Positions 19,143 through 26,644 of a DNA stretch of 64,000 bases are shown here, piece by piece (the stretch's first letter is position 1; the number at the start of each line of letters is the position of its first letter). The notes beneath the pieces are model-generated. The model worked only from the letters and a program-made list of their open reading frames with translations. It did not search any database and was not told the DNA's origin. A program made the translations under genes and the position numbers. This DNA comes from Luxibacter massiliensis (GTDB taxonomy: Bacteria; Bacillota; Clostridia; Lachnospirales; Lachnospiraceae), in the NCBI RefSeq assembly GCF_900604355.1, contig NZ_UWOE01000001.1, positions 3,596,001-3,660,000 on the forward strand, in the 5' to 3' direction.

Positions 19143-19982
19143 TTATTCTTTTACTCCACCTGTAGTTAAACCAGCAATAATTTTCTTTTGGAAAATTAGC
19201 ACAAGAATAATCAGCGGAACTGTTACAATAACAGATGCCGCCGCCATGTCTCCCCACGGCATTTCGTAATTACTTGGGAACATCGCAATGCCAACGGGCA
19301 CTGTACGCATCTCATCATTTGTCATAAATGTCAATGCATAAATATATTCATTCCACGCATTGATAAATACAATCAATGCTACTGAGAAAATTGCCGGTTT
19401 AATTAACGGCAGCATAATCCGGAAAAAAATTCCTGCACGGGAACATCCATCAATTGCTGCCGCCTCCTCAAATCCACGCGGAAGCTGAGAAAAAAAGTTC
19501 GTCAATAGCCAGATACTCAGCGGCAATGCAAATGTAATATATGGAATTATCAAACCTGCATATGTATTCAATAGTCTAAATTGCTTTAAGAGGAGATAAA
19601 TTGGACTCAATGTGGCTATTGTAGGAAACATGGAAATGCTCAGAATTGCCATCAGCATAAATTTCTTTCCCCTAAATCGCAGTCTAGAAAGCGCATATGC
19701 TGCAGAAGCCCCAATTAAAATACTCAATACCGTAGTAAGCAATGCGACAATAAAACTGTTTAGTAAATATTTTGCAAAAGGATGTTTCTCAAATACATTA
19801 AAGTAGTACTGAATATTGACTTCACTTGGAATCCATTTTGCCGGAATTGCTGAAATCTCCGTCATCGGTTTAATAGATGTAAGGAACTGCCATATAAAAG
19901 GAAGAACTATGATTCCAACAAAGGCGATTACAAAAAGATAAAATAACATCTGCCTAACTATATATAGTGTCCTCTTGTTCAT
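19143..19982 (-). CDS. Sugar ABC transporter permease (MalG/UgpE type)
   Basis: 279 residues, six membrane helices, with the EAA loop EEAAAIDGCSRAGIFFRIMLP that docks the ATPase. Second inner-membrane subunit of the CUT1-type importer; it starts 14 bp after the first permease. No ATPase gene is in the operon, which is normal for CUT1 systems that share an MsmK/MalK-type ATPase. Confidence 0.93.
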   Translation of the reverse strand: MNKRTLYIVRQMLFYLFVIAFVGIIVLPFIWQFLTSIKPMTEISAIPAKWIPSEVNIQYYFNVFEKHPFAKYLLNSFIVALLTTVLSILIGASAAYALSRLRFRGKKFMLMAILSISMFPTIATLSPIYLLLKQFRLLNTYAGLIIPYITFALPLSIWLLTNFFSQLPRGFEEAAAIDGCSRAGIFFRIMLPLIKPAIFSVALIVFINAWNEYIYALTFMTNDEMRTVPVGIAMFPSNYEMPWGDMAAASVIVTVPLIILVLIFQKKIIAGLTTGGVKE

Positions 19983-19996
19983 AAATACTCCCTCCT

Positions 19997-20905
19997 CTAT
20001 CGGTCTGTCAACTGGTCTCCCATGGCTCTCATATATAGGAGACTGATAATAAATACAATCACAAAAATCATAACTGACATTGCCGAACCATATCCAAAAT
20101 CCAAGAATTTCATTAAATTATTATATGCATATAGCGAAACACTTTCCGTATTATTCGCTCCGCCTGTCATAACCGAAACAAGGTCAAATACACGGAAAGC
20201 ATCTAAGGTTCTAAATAGAAGTGCAACCATAACGGTCCCCTTTACATTTGGAAGTGTTACATACAAGAAACGTTGAATAATATTTGCCCCGTCAATTTTT
20301 GCTGCTTCATATAAGTCTTCTGAAATCATCTGAAGACCTGCTAATATCAATAAAGCCATATACGGAGCTGTTTTCCAAATGTCTGTAATAACAAGCGCCA
20401 TAAATGAACCGTCCGCTGTACTTAGCCATGCTTTATATCCGTCAATTATGCCTAATTTATATAAAATATCATTGAACAGACCATATTGGTCATTATAGAT
20501 AAACTTCCACATCATTGCTGATACCGATGTAGGGATCGCCCAAGGAATCAATATCGCTGCCCGTACCAAACCTTTTCCTTTAAACGCTTTATTCATAATC
20601 AGTGCTGCGGTAAATCCTATCAGAAGTTCAAAAAAAACCGTAGTTACTGTAAATTTCAATGTAAAAATAACTGAAGCAATTGCTCTCTCATCTGTAAATA
20701 TTTTCATATAGTTTTCCAGACCAATAAATGGATACCCGCTTCTCGGATCTGTCAGCACCATCTCGTGGAGGCTCAGCCAAAATGTTCTGAGGATGGGGTA
20801 TACTGCTACTATTGCAAGAACAATAATCGCAGGTGCCATCATAATCCACGCATCTCTGCTCTCCGTTTTTTCAAGGGAGCTATATTTCTTCTTTTTATTT
20901 ATCAT
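19997..20905 (-). CDS. Sugar ABC transporter permease (MalF/UgpA type)
   Basis: 302 residues, six membrane helices, EAA loop YEAAKIDGANIIQRFLYVTLP. First membrane subunit of the CUT1 importer, partner of the next permease and of the binding protein upstream. A stem-loop in the gap to the binding-protein gene may set lower expression than that of the binding protein. Confidence 0.93.
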   Translation of the reverse strand: MINKKKKYSSLEKTESRDAWIMMAPAIIVLAIVAVYPILRTFWLSLHEMVLTDPRSGYPFIGLENYMKIFTDERAIASVIFTLKFTVTTVFFELLIGFTAALIMNKAFKGKGLVRAAILIPWAIPTSVSAMMWKFIYNDQYGLFNDILYKLGIIDGYKAWLSTADGSFMALVITDIWKTAPYMALLILAGLQMISEDLYEAAKIDGANIIQRFLYVTLPNVKGTVMVALLFRTLDAFRVFDLVSVMTGGANNTESVSLYAYNNLMKFLDFGYGSAMSVMIFVIVFIISLLYMRAMGDQLTDR

Positions 20906-20947
20906 GATTACGCCTCCTCTGGTTTATTGCACAACTTATATTTTTTC

Positions 20948-20972
20948 AGAGACCACATATTCTGTGGCCTCT
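20948..20972 (-). other. Intercistronic stem-loop between binding protein and permease genes
   Basis: On the minus-strand RNA, AGAGGCCACA and UGUGGUCUCU form a 10-bp stem (two G-U pairs) around GAATA, followed by GAAAAAA rather than a U-run. Such structures commonly protect the 3' end of binding-protein mRNA or stop part of the transcripts. Confidence 0.55.
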
Positions 20973-21013
20973 GTCTGTTTCAATTTATAACATGGCTCTC
21001 ATCCTAAAATCCT

Positions 21014-22303
21014 TTACTCTTCACTTCCAAGTTCTTCTAATTCCTTCTGCAAAGTATCCAGCGCCGCTTTCACTTCGGCCTCTCCGGTAAGCGCCTGATG
21101 TACATTTCTCTGAATTGCATCTGAAAGTTTTGCATATTCCGGTGATGCAGGTCTTGATTTACCTGTCATAATAATGTCATAGAAATCAGCATAAAACGGA
21201 ATTTCTGCTAAGATTTCTTCATCTGTATATACAGATCCGACAACTGGAGGCTGTGAGGAAATCAATGTCATCTCTTTCTGAGTTTCTGCACTAGTCATAT
21301 ATTTAATAAATTCAACTGCCGCTTCTTTCTGTTCATCACTGATTGCATTATTTACAACAAGATCTAATCCGCCAAGACATGTATTGGACTCTGTTCCTTT
21401 TGGACCAACCGGCAGTTTTGTTGCAGCGATTTTTCCTGTTACCTTTGAGCCTTCATCCTGGCCGCTTGACCAGAAGCCAGACCAGTCACGGATAAAGAGA
21501 CACTTTCCCTCTTTAAATACCTGCTCACTCTCTGTTTCTGCGTATGTTGTAACACCTTCCGGTGCATAATTATCTGCCAGTTTTTTCATAATCTCTGTTG
21601 CTTCAATATTGTTTTCTGAATTTGCAATAGGAGTTCCGTCTTTATCCAAAATGTCTCCGCCATTGCCCCATACATACTCTACCCAGTTTGTAACAAGAGC
21701 TTCAGACTGTGCTGCCTGGAAATCTGCACCATATTCAATACCATTGGTTCCAACTGCCCTATCTGCAAGCTCCATCCAGCCTTCCCATGTTGTAGGAACT
21801 TCAGCTCCAAGAGCTTCCAATACATCCTGACGATAGAATAATACACTGGAGTTTGTAAACCAGGGAGCTGCAACCAGTTTTCCTTCATAAGTTGCTCCTG
21901 CAACAGGTCCTTCCAACATTCCCTCTGTATCAAGTTTATCTGTCATATCCATAAGCCAACCCGCTGATGCAAACTCTGCTACATAAACTACATCCAGACC
22001 CATGATATCTATACTTGTGTCACTGGAAGCAAGCTTGTTTACAAAATCATCATGTACCTGATTTGCATCCTGGGGGAGTAAAACAGTTTCAACAGTAATT
22101 TTGTCCTGACTTTCATTGAACGCATCTACAATTTTCTGAGTAGGCTCCCCTACACCCTGATCAAATGAAAATCTCAGAGTAATTTTTCCATCCGCTGCTT
22201 CCTTACCAGAATCACCATTTCCGCCTGAACCACATGCCGCCAATGATAATGTCATCATTGCTGCCATCACACATGCACCAAGTTGCTTCATTCTTTTTTT
22301 CAT
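21014..22303 (-). CDS. Extracellular solute-binding lipoprotein (CUT1 family)
   Basis: 429 residues. Lipoprotein signal with lipobox LAAC (Cys about 24) and a Gly/Ser-rich tether, then a family 1 binding protein fold (FSFDQGVGEPTQKIVDAFNE near the N-terminus; LGGLDLVVN; EAAVEFIKYMTSAETQKEM). It captures a sugar outside the membrane and delivers it to the two permeases. First gene of the operon; palindromic operator candidates lie 77-94 and about 190 bp upstream. Confidence 0.93.
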   Translation of the reverse strand: MKKRMKQLGACVMAAMMTLSLAACGSGGNGDSGKEAADGKITLRFSFDQGVGEPTQKIVDAFNESQDKITVETVLLPQDANQVHDDFVNKLASSDTSIDIMGLDVVYVAEFASAGWLMDMTDKLDTEGMLEGPVAGATYEGKLVAAPWFTNSSVLFYRQDVLEALGAEVPTTWEGWMELADRAVGTNGIEYGADFQAAQSEALVTNWVEYVWGNGGDILDKDGTPIANSENNIEATEIMKKLADNYAPEGVTTYAETESEQVFKEGKCLFIRDWSGFWSSGQDEGSKVTGKIAATKLPVGPKGTESNTCLGGLDLVVNNAISDEQKEAAVEFIKYMTSAETQKEMTLISSQPPVVGSVYTDEEILAEIPFYADFYDIIMTGKSRPASPEYAKLSDAIQRNVHQALTGEAEVKAALDTLQKELEELGSEE

Positions 22304-22379
22304 TGCTATTTCCTCCTTAAAATAAAAGATTTATTTGCTTCCCCTTTCGGGTGAATGCTCCAAAATAAATTTTATGTAA

Positions 22380-22397
22380 TAGGAAAAGGATTTCCTA
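22380..22397. promoter_or_regulatory. Operator 1 of the carbohydrate operon
   Basis: TAGGAAAAGGATTTCCTA has perfect 7-bp arms (TAGGAAA/TTTCCTA) around AGGA. A near-identical copy lies 108 bp away. Likely bound by the adjacent LacI-family regulator. Confidence 0.7.
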
Positions 22398-22488
22398 TTA
22401 CCTATAAAAAAGTACTTATATAATATTTATTTTTGTACTTATATTGTTTATTTTTCCTTGATAATATGATATATATCAATATTTTTTC

Positions 22489-22505
22489 AGGAAAAGGATT
22501 TCCTA
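22489..22505. promoter_or_regulatory. Operator 2 of the carbohydrate operon
   Basis: AGGAAAAGGATTTCCTA repeats the core of the site at 22380. Two such sites about ten helical turns apart would suit DNA looping by a tetrameric or bridging repressor. The AT-rich stretch between them should hold the promoter. Confidence 0.7.
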
Positions 22506-22519
22506 CTTATGATTTTGAA

Positions 22520-22541
22520 AGAGCTGTATCTAAACAGCTCT
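22520..22541. terminator. Hairpin after the LacI-family gene
   Basis: AGAGCTGT and ACAGCTCT form a perfect 8-bp stem. The plus strand has a strong T-run (CTTTTTT), the minus strand only TTTC, although the gene it follows is on the minus strand. Confidence 0.6.
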
Positions 22542-22565
22542 CTTTTTTGTTACTCTATCAATGCC

Positions 22566-23585
22566 TTATTTCCGAAAAGCTTTTACTGTTCCCCGCCGGA
22601 TAATCTTGTGATTCACATAGTGTACAGACGGCTCTTTCTTTTTTCCGCTCATATACTTTAACAATTCCCGGGCTGCTTTCCCCCCCTCTTCATAATAAGG
22701 AATCCGTATTGTTGTAAGCTCCGGCCTGAAATAAGTAGCATACTCTAAATCATCAAACCCCACTATCGAAATTTCTTCCGGCACATTTACACCGCAGCTG
22801 CTCAAAAACTGAATTGCACCTATTGCAATCAAGTCGCTCCCTGAGACAACTGCTGTTGGTAAAATACTGCTTTCTTCATATATTCTTTTCATTCCTTCAT
22901 AGCCGCCTGCAAAGGAAAATGGAACCTGCTCTATATAGGAGTCTGGAATTCCCGCGCCCATCTCTCCCATTGCTTTTTTATATCCATTCAAACGCTTCTG
23001 CCCTGAAGAATAGTCATACTCTGGGCCACCTAGATAGGCGATTCTTTCATGTCCATTCTCCTGAAGAAATTTCACAGCATCATACAGTGCCTGTACATTA
23101 TCATGGGTAACTGTCTCTATCCGGCATTCTTGTAAAGATGATTCCTGTGTAACAAGAACAACTGGATAATCCTTTTTCCCCATTGCTTCAACCAATTCTT
23201 GATTGACATTGACGCCTGCAAACAGTACACCGTCAATCTGCCGATCCTCCAAAATATGCAATAATCTTAGTTCGTTTTCTAACTCTCCCTGGGATTCACA
23301 TACCATAATCGTATATCCCTTTTTAGAACAGACACTGTTAATTCCTTTTGTCAAAGCACCAAATACAGCATTGGATATGTCCGGTACAATTACACCGACA
23401 ATATTTGTTTTTTTTGTAATCAATCCCTGAGCTAAAATGTTTGGCGAATAATGATTTTTCTTTATTACTTGATATACCTTCTCACGAAGATCCGGACTAA
23501 CCGGTTTCGTATTATTCATTACCCGCGAAACTGTAGATATTGACACACCAGCCTCTTTGGCGATATCTGCAATCGTTACAGCCAT
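22566..23585 (-). CDS. LacI-family transcriptional regulator
   Basis: 339 residues: N-terminal HTH (TIADIAKEAGVSISTVSRVMN) with the hinge helix region, then a periplasmic-binding-like effector domain (IVGVIVPDISNAVFGALTKG; IEYLGGPEYDYSSG-type segments; SIVGFDDLEYATYFRPELTTIRIP). It is upstream of the binding-protein operon in the same orientation, with its likely operators between, so it presumably represses sugar uptake until the sugar or a derivative binds. Confidence 0.93.
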   Translation of the reverse strand: MAVTIADIAKEAGVSISTVSRVMNNTKPVSPDLREKVYQVIKKNHYSPNILAQGLITKKTNIVGVIVPDISNAVFGALTKGINSVCSKKGYTIMVCESQGELENELRLLHILEDRQIDGVLFAGVNVNQELVEAMGKKDYPVVLVTQESSLQECRIETVTHDNVQALYDAVKFLQENGHERIAYLGGPEYDYSSGQKRLNGYKKAMGEMGAGIPDSYIEQVPFSFAGGYEGMKRIYEESSILPTAVVSGSDLIAIGAIQFLSSCGVNVPEEISIVGFDDLEYATYFRPELTTIRIPYYEEGGKAARELLKYMSGKKKEPSVHYVNHKIIRRGTVKAFRK

Positions 23586-23651
23586 ATTTCCCTCCCAATA
23601 TTAAACAGGAGTTTCCCGCCTAAAAACTGTTCACCATAATCTTTCCTCTGC

Positions 23652-23668
23652 GGGAAAACGCTTTCCTA
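23652..23668. promoter_or_regulatory. Palindrome upstream of the LacI-family gene (self-operator or cre-like)
   Basis: GGGAAAACGCTTTCCTA has the same outer arms as the operators at 22380 and 22489 but a CG centre, as in CcpA cre sites. It fits either autoregulation or catabolite control. The rest of the 23586-23980 gap is AT-rich with no visible gene. Confidence 0.5.
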
Positions 23669-23986
23669 TTAGTGCCATGATAACATCGTCCCAATAAGCC
23701 GTCAACGGATTTCTACTATTTATTCGCTTTTTATATAGTTTTCACAACTTTTTTCTGTCTTTCTTGTCTATTATTACAAGTTAAACCTTTTTATTGCTCT
23801 TTCAATTTTCATTTTTATATAGGCTGCGTATCCTCTACACAAGTTTGGCCAGCAAACTTTTATAAGCTAACCAATGCCTTAAAAACCATAGTTCCGTTTC
23901 TTTTTAAACTTTTAATAAAAAATACCACTTCTATTTCTATGAATCATACATTATGATAAGTCCAAATCTTAAAAAAAAAGTCAAAG

Positions 23987-24062
23987 GCCTCGATGCAGGC
24001 ATCGGGGGATCAGACCCTCGCGGCAGTCGCCGAATGAACATGTAAACATGTCCGCTTGGCTC
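23987..24062. repeat. Cluster of short hairpins, REP-like
   Basis: Three tight hairpins follow each other: CGATG-CAGG-CATCG, CGGC-AGTC-GCCG and ACATG-TAAA-CATGT, in a GC-rich patch within AT-rich DNA just downstream of the tRNA terminator. The style is close to that of the 61-bp repeats at 5247, though not the same sequence. Confidence 0.45.
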
Positions 24063-24076
24063 GTTCCCCGCACAAA

Positions 24077-24118
24077 TAAAAAAACGCCGAAAACCTTGAA
24101 AAATCAACGTTTTCGACG
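24077..24118 (-). terminator. Terminator of the split tRNA-Arg gene
   Basis: CGTCGAAAAC and GTTTTCGGCG (minus strand) form a 10-bp stem with one mismatch, followed by TTTTTTT. It lies 7 bp beyond the CCA end of the tRNA fragment, so it is the original chromosomal tRNA terminator. Confidence 0.85.
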
Positions 24119-24125
24119 GAGTTTC

Positions 24126-24170
24126 TGGCGTCGCTAAGAGGATTTGAACCTCCGACCTACCGCTTAGGAG
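24126..24170 (-). other. attachment site: 3' part of tRNA-Arg(CCU), anticodon loop to CCA
   Basis: Read on the minus strand: anticodon loop CTCCTAA (anticodon CCT), descending stem GCGGT, variable AGGTC, T-arm GGAGG-TTCAAAT-CCTCT, acceptor strand TAGCGAC, G and encoded CCA. The ascending anticodon stem, D-arm and 5' acceptor strand are missing: the bases next to the loop (GGTTT) do not pair with GCGGT. The break at the anticodon loop is the usual crossover place of tyrosine recombinases in tRNA genes. The complete tRNA should be rebuilt at the far end of the element. Confidence 0.82.
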
Positions 24171-24221
24171 AAACCACAACCAAATCAACCAGCGTATAAC
24201 AAAGACTCCTCTAATGTCCTG

Positions 24222-24374
24222 GAACGCCCTATTTTCCTGGACATTTTAGCCTTTTGAAACGGGATGGAATAACCTCAAGTTCCATCTCGTTTCTTCTTGT
24301 ATCCTGGTGTGAAATTAGCAGGTTGTTAGCAGCAAACGGACTGGAATCCGGTACATCCGCCATTTGATTAGCAG
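24222..24374. promoter_or_regulatory. ICE end region: two hairpins and three TTAGCAG repeats
   Basis: This 24,171-24,543 gene-free end holds AATGTCC..GG / CC..GGACATT (about 24,217-24,247), a 14-bp stem GAAACGGGATGGAA / TTCCATCTCGTTTC (24,256-24,293, one G-T pair), and TTAGCAG at 24,315, 24,326 and 24,368, two of them continued as GGTTGT and ATTGT. Direct repeats near an att site fit integrase arm or excisionase sites. A TATAAT-like stretch near 24,472 may be the promoter of the next gene. Confidence 0.45.
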
Positions 24375-24543
24375 ATTGTACCACCTCTCAGGAACGCCGA
24401 CACGCAAAACTAGACATTCTGAATTTTACCCGTAATAAAATAACGTGTCATCTGAAAAATATATGATATTATATAATTTCTCATATAAAATCTTACCACA
24501 CCGTACCTGAAAACACAAATATTTTAAGCAAAGGAGAGCCCTT

Positions 24544-25887
24544 ATGGAATATCAATTAGAACTCAAACAAATCGTAGATTTTCCACGCTGCCGGATCTAC
24601 CGCAACTTCATACAGACCTTATTAAATGACAGGAGCATCCGAACCACCGGAGGCTCTTTTCTTTTCTGGTATCTGATTCTTTGCTCCTACGCCAATTACA
24701 GCAATTCAAACCGGCGCATGGAGCAGCTCACTTATACGCTCTCACCTGGAGAATGGATCTGCAGCATCTCAGAACTGCAGGATTGGTTTCGCTGCCGGTT
24801 CCAACATCAGGCCATATCCATCCTGAAGCATCTCCAGGAGGAAGGCTGCATTACCTATTCCCTGCTGGAGAAAAACCGTCTGGTCAAATTCCAGATTACC
24901 GACTGGCAGAATGATAATACTGCCCTGAAATACAATTATCCCTGCAAAAAGGATACTGGTTTCTTCTTTTTCCCTATTGGAAAAGCTCACAAGCTGATCC
25001 AGGCAGGCAAATGCTCGGAGATGGACATTCTGCTCGACCTGTGGATCCACGCTGTATACAATGATCCGTCTGTCCTCTGCTCTGACACCGGCCCTGTCGT
25101 TTATTATCGGAATAATACCGGTTCCCCTCTGACCAGCTTCCAGACACTGGGAGATCGTTGGGGACATTCTAAACCTACTGTCTCAAGGCTATTAAAAAAG
25201 CTGGAGAAGATGAACCTGATCACCCTGGTATCCTTCCGTGGAAATCACGGGAGCATGATATACCTAAACAATTACCTTTCCATTATGTTTAACATCAGCG
25301 ACGTACTGATTGACAAGGAGGAGATCGCCATGAAAATGAAACTGCCGATTTACATTCCAAAAGAAACACCTGCAGAGGAACCCGCAGAACCAGAGTCTGT
25401 GTGCGTACCAGAAACGGTGACGGATGAACAGATTACTGTTTCAAATCCCATTCCCTGCGTTCCAATTTCGCACATCCGCTACATGGTCAAAAAAGTCGCC
25501 AAACTCCTGGATACACAAGGGATTTCCTGCTGTCACTGTCCACGGACCAGGTATATATTATCTCCTTTATCAGACTGCAAGGATAGTATACCTGTAATTG
25601 GTCTAAATATTATCTGCCCCTTTGGAGCCGCAAACTACCGGTTTGAGCTGACCATAGAACCCAGGTCGGAGTCTGCAAAGCTGGAGCCTGAAAAGAAGAC
25701 CGGACAGCAGCACCGAACCGTACTGGCGAACACTGCCCTTCCGAAAGAGAGCAGGACAGGACAGCGGGCTAAAAGGATGCACAAGATGGAACCACCGGAA
25801 ATCTTACTGCCGGATCTTCCCCCGCAAGTACCGGAAAATCCGGGAACCGGAAGTCAGGAAGGAGGTGATCTGTATGCCGAAGCGTAA
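24544..25887 (+). CDS. ICE winged-helix protein, possible replication or regulatory factor
   Basis: 447 residues. The N-terminal half is rich in aromatic residues and holds a recognisable winged-helix piece (WGHSKPTVSRLLKKLEKMNLITL, about 205-230), preceded by another helix-turn-helix-like stretch (LQDWFRCRFQHQAISILKHLQEEGCI, about 78-105). This arrangement recalls plasmid and phage replication initiators. The C-terminal third is proline-rich with a short conserved block and a basic tail. Preceded by AAAGGAG. Its last codons overlap the next gene. First gene inside the element, so it probably acts in ICE replication or control; I do not know the exact family. Confidence 0.65.
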   Translation: MEYQLELKQIVDFPRCRIYRNFIQTLLNDRSIRTTGGSFLFWYLILCSYANYSNSNRRMEQLTYTLSPGEWICSISELQDWFRCRFQHQAISILKHLQEEGCITYSLLEKNRLVKFQITDWQNDNTALKYNYPCKKDTGFFFFPIGKAHKLIQAGKCSEMDILLDLWIHAVYNDPSVLCSDTGPVVYYRNNTGSPLTSFQTLGDRWGHSKPTVSRLLKKLEKMNLITLVSFRGNHGSMIYLNNYLSIMFNISDVLIDKEEIAMKMKLPIYIPKETPAEEPAEPESVCVPETVTDEQITVSNPIPCVPISHIRYMVKKVAKLLDTQGISCCHCPRTRYILSPLSDCKDSIPVIGLNIICPFGAANYRFELTIEPRSESAKLEPEKKTGQQHRTVLANTALPKESRTGQRAKRMHKMEPPEILLPDLPPQVPENPGTGSQEGGDLYAEA

Positions 25888-26404
25888 AGGACAGGACTTT
25901 CCAGCACCGGAAGAAAATCCCCGGTTTCATGATACGTACCAGTTCCTGCGCCGTTACCGGGATGCCACATACAGCCTGAAAGTGGTCGTTCACCAGATGG
26001 AGAACCAGTTCAAGGTGCAGTACGGTTCCAGCATTGATGAGTTCCTGGACTCCATTTATGCAGCCGGGGCAGACCTGGCAGGAAGTGATATTGCGGAACG
26101 TGCCAAAAGCATTGAGCGGAGCAACCGGATGCTGAAGCTGCTGGAGTCTTCCGTAGATCTTCTGCGGAATAACCACAAATACGGGGAGCAGTATTACTGG
26201 ATCCTCTACTATGCCTTTCTTTCTCCACAGCAGCTGAAGAACACGGAAGAAATCCTGGAAAAGCTGGAGCAGCACATTCCCAATATCTCCTACCGTACTT
26301 ACTACCGGAAACGCCACCTGGCGATAGAAGCTCTGAGCAGCATCCTCTGGGGCTATACGGCAAAGGAAACCATAGACACCCTGAATAAATTCTTCCCGGA
26401 GTAG
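25874..26404 (+). CDS. ArpU/RinA-like transcription activator candidate
   Basis: 176 residues; start at ATG 25874 chosen because GGAGG lies 8 nt upstream (a GTG three codons earlier would sit on it). The protein is helical: residues 15-110 resemble a long alpha-helical domain and the last 75 (EEILEKLEQHIPNISYRTYYRKRHLAIEALSSILWGYTA) look like a sigma-region-4 type HTH as in phage ArpU/RinA late activators. It overlaps the preceding gene and sits directly upstream of the conserved ICE promoter at 26447, so it is a good candidate for its regulator. Family call is tentative. Confidence 0.55.
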   Translation: MPKRKGQDFPAPEENPRFHDTYQFLRRYRDATYSLKVVVHQMENQFKVQYGSSIDEFLDSIYAAGADLAGSDIAERAKSIERSNRMLKLLESSVDLLRNNHKYGEQYYWILYYAFLSPQQLKNTEEILEKLEQHIPNISYRTYYRKRHLAIEALSSILWGYTAKETIDTLNKFFPE

Positions 26405-26446
26405 GAAGTGGCACAGCTCCGGCATAGGATTGTCCCGGTTCTGCGA

Positions 26447-26475
26447 TTGCAGGGTAAATTTACCCATGCTACAAT
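26447..26475 (+). promoter_or_regulatory. ICE promoter 1 with palindromic spacer
   Basis: TTGCAG (-35), 17-bp spacer, TACAAT (-10). The spacer begins with the perfect palindrome GGGTAAATTTACCC (26452-26465), which would let a repressor or activator bind between the boxes. The segment CTGCGATTG...GTAAATTT.CCCATG.TACAATAGGTA recurs at the start of the second transfer operon (44647). Confidence 0.75.
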
Positions 26476-26501
26476 AGGTATTGCTTATAGTTTTCTTTTT
26501 A

Positions 26502-26527
26502 CAGCACCCTCGGCGGTGCTTTTTTTG
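26502..26527 (+). terminator. Terminator in the leader of the first transfer operon
   Basis: AGCACC and GGTGCT form the stem around CTCGGC, followed by TTTTTTT. It lies about 20 bp after the likely start site of promoter 1, so initiated RNA would be only about 45 nt unless termination is overridden. Confidence 0.85.
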
Positions 26528-26550
26528 TACCCATAAACCAACGCTGACTG

Positions 26551-26607
26551 CTGTACGTACAGCCTACATATATAATAAGTAGAAATTTCTACGTATGCTC
26601 TACGTAC
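26551..26607. promoter_or_regulatory. Operator-like palindromes before the DUF5697-type gene
   Basis: GCTGTACGTACAGC (26551-26564) and GTAGAAATTTCTAC (26580-26593) are perfect 14-bp palindromes, followed by CTACGTACAGC (26601-26611). TACGTA occurs three times in 53 bp. Similar TACGTA sites lie at 57272, 57690 and 57728 in other ICE intergenic gaps. Confidence 0.6.
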
Positions 26608-26644
26608 AGCACACGCACATTCTATTGAACGGAGGAAATCCGGC

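Noticed and set aside
24126..24170. Functional tRNA gene
   Set aside because: Only the part from the anticodon loop to CCA is present; the 5' half does not pair and is replaced by element sequence.
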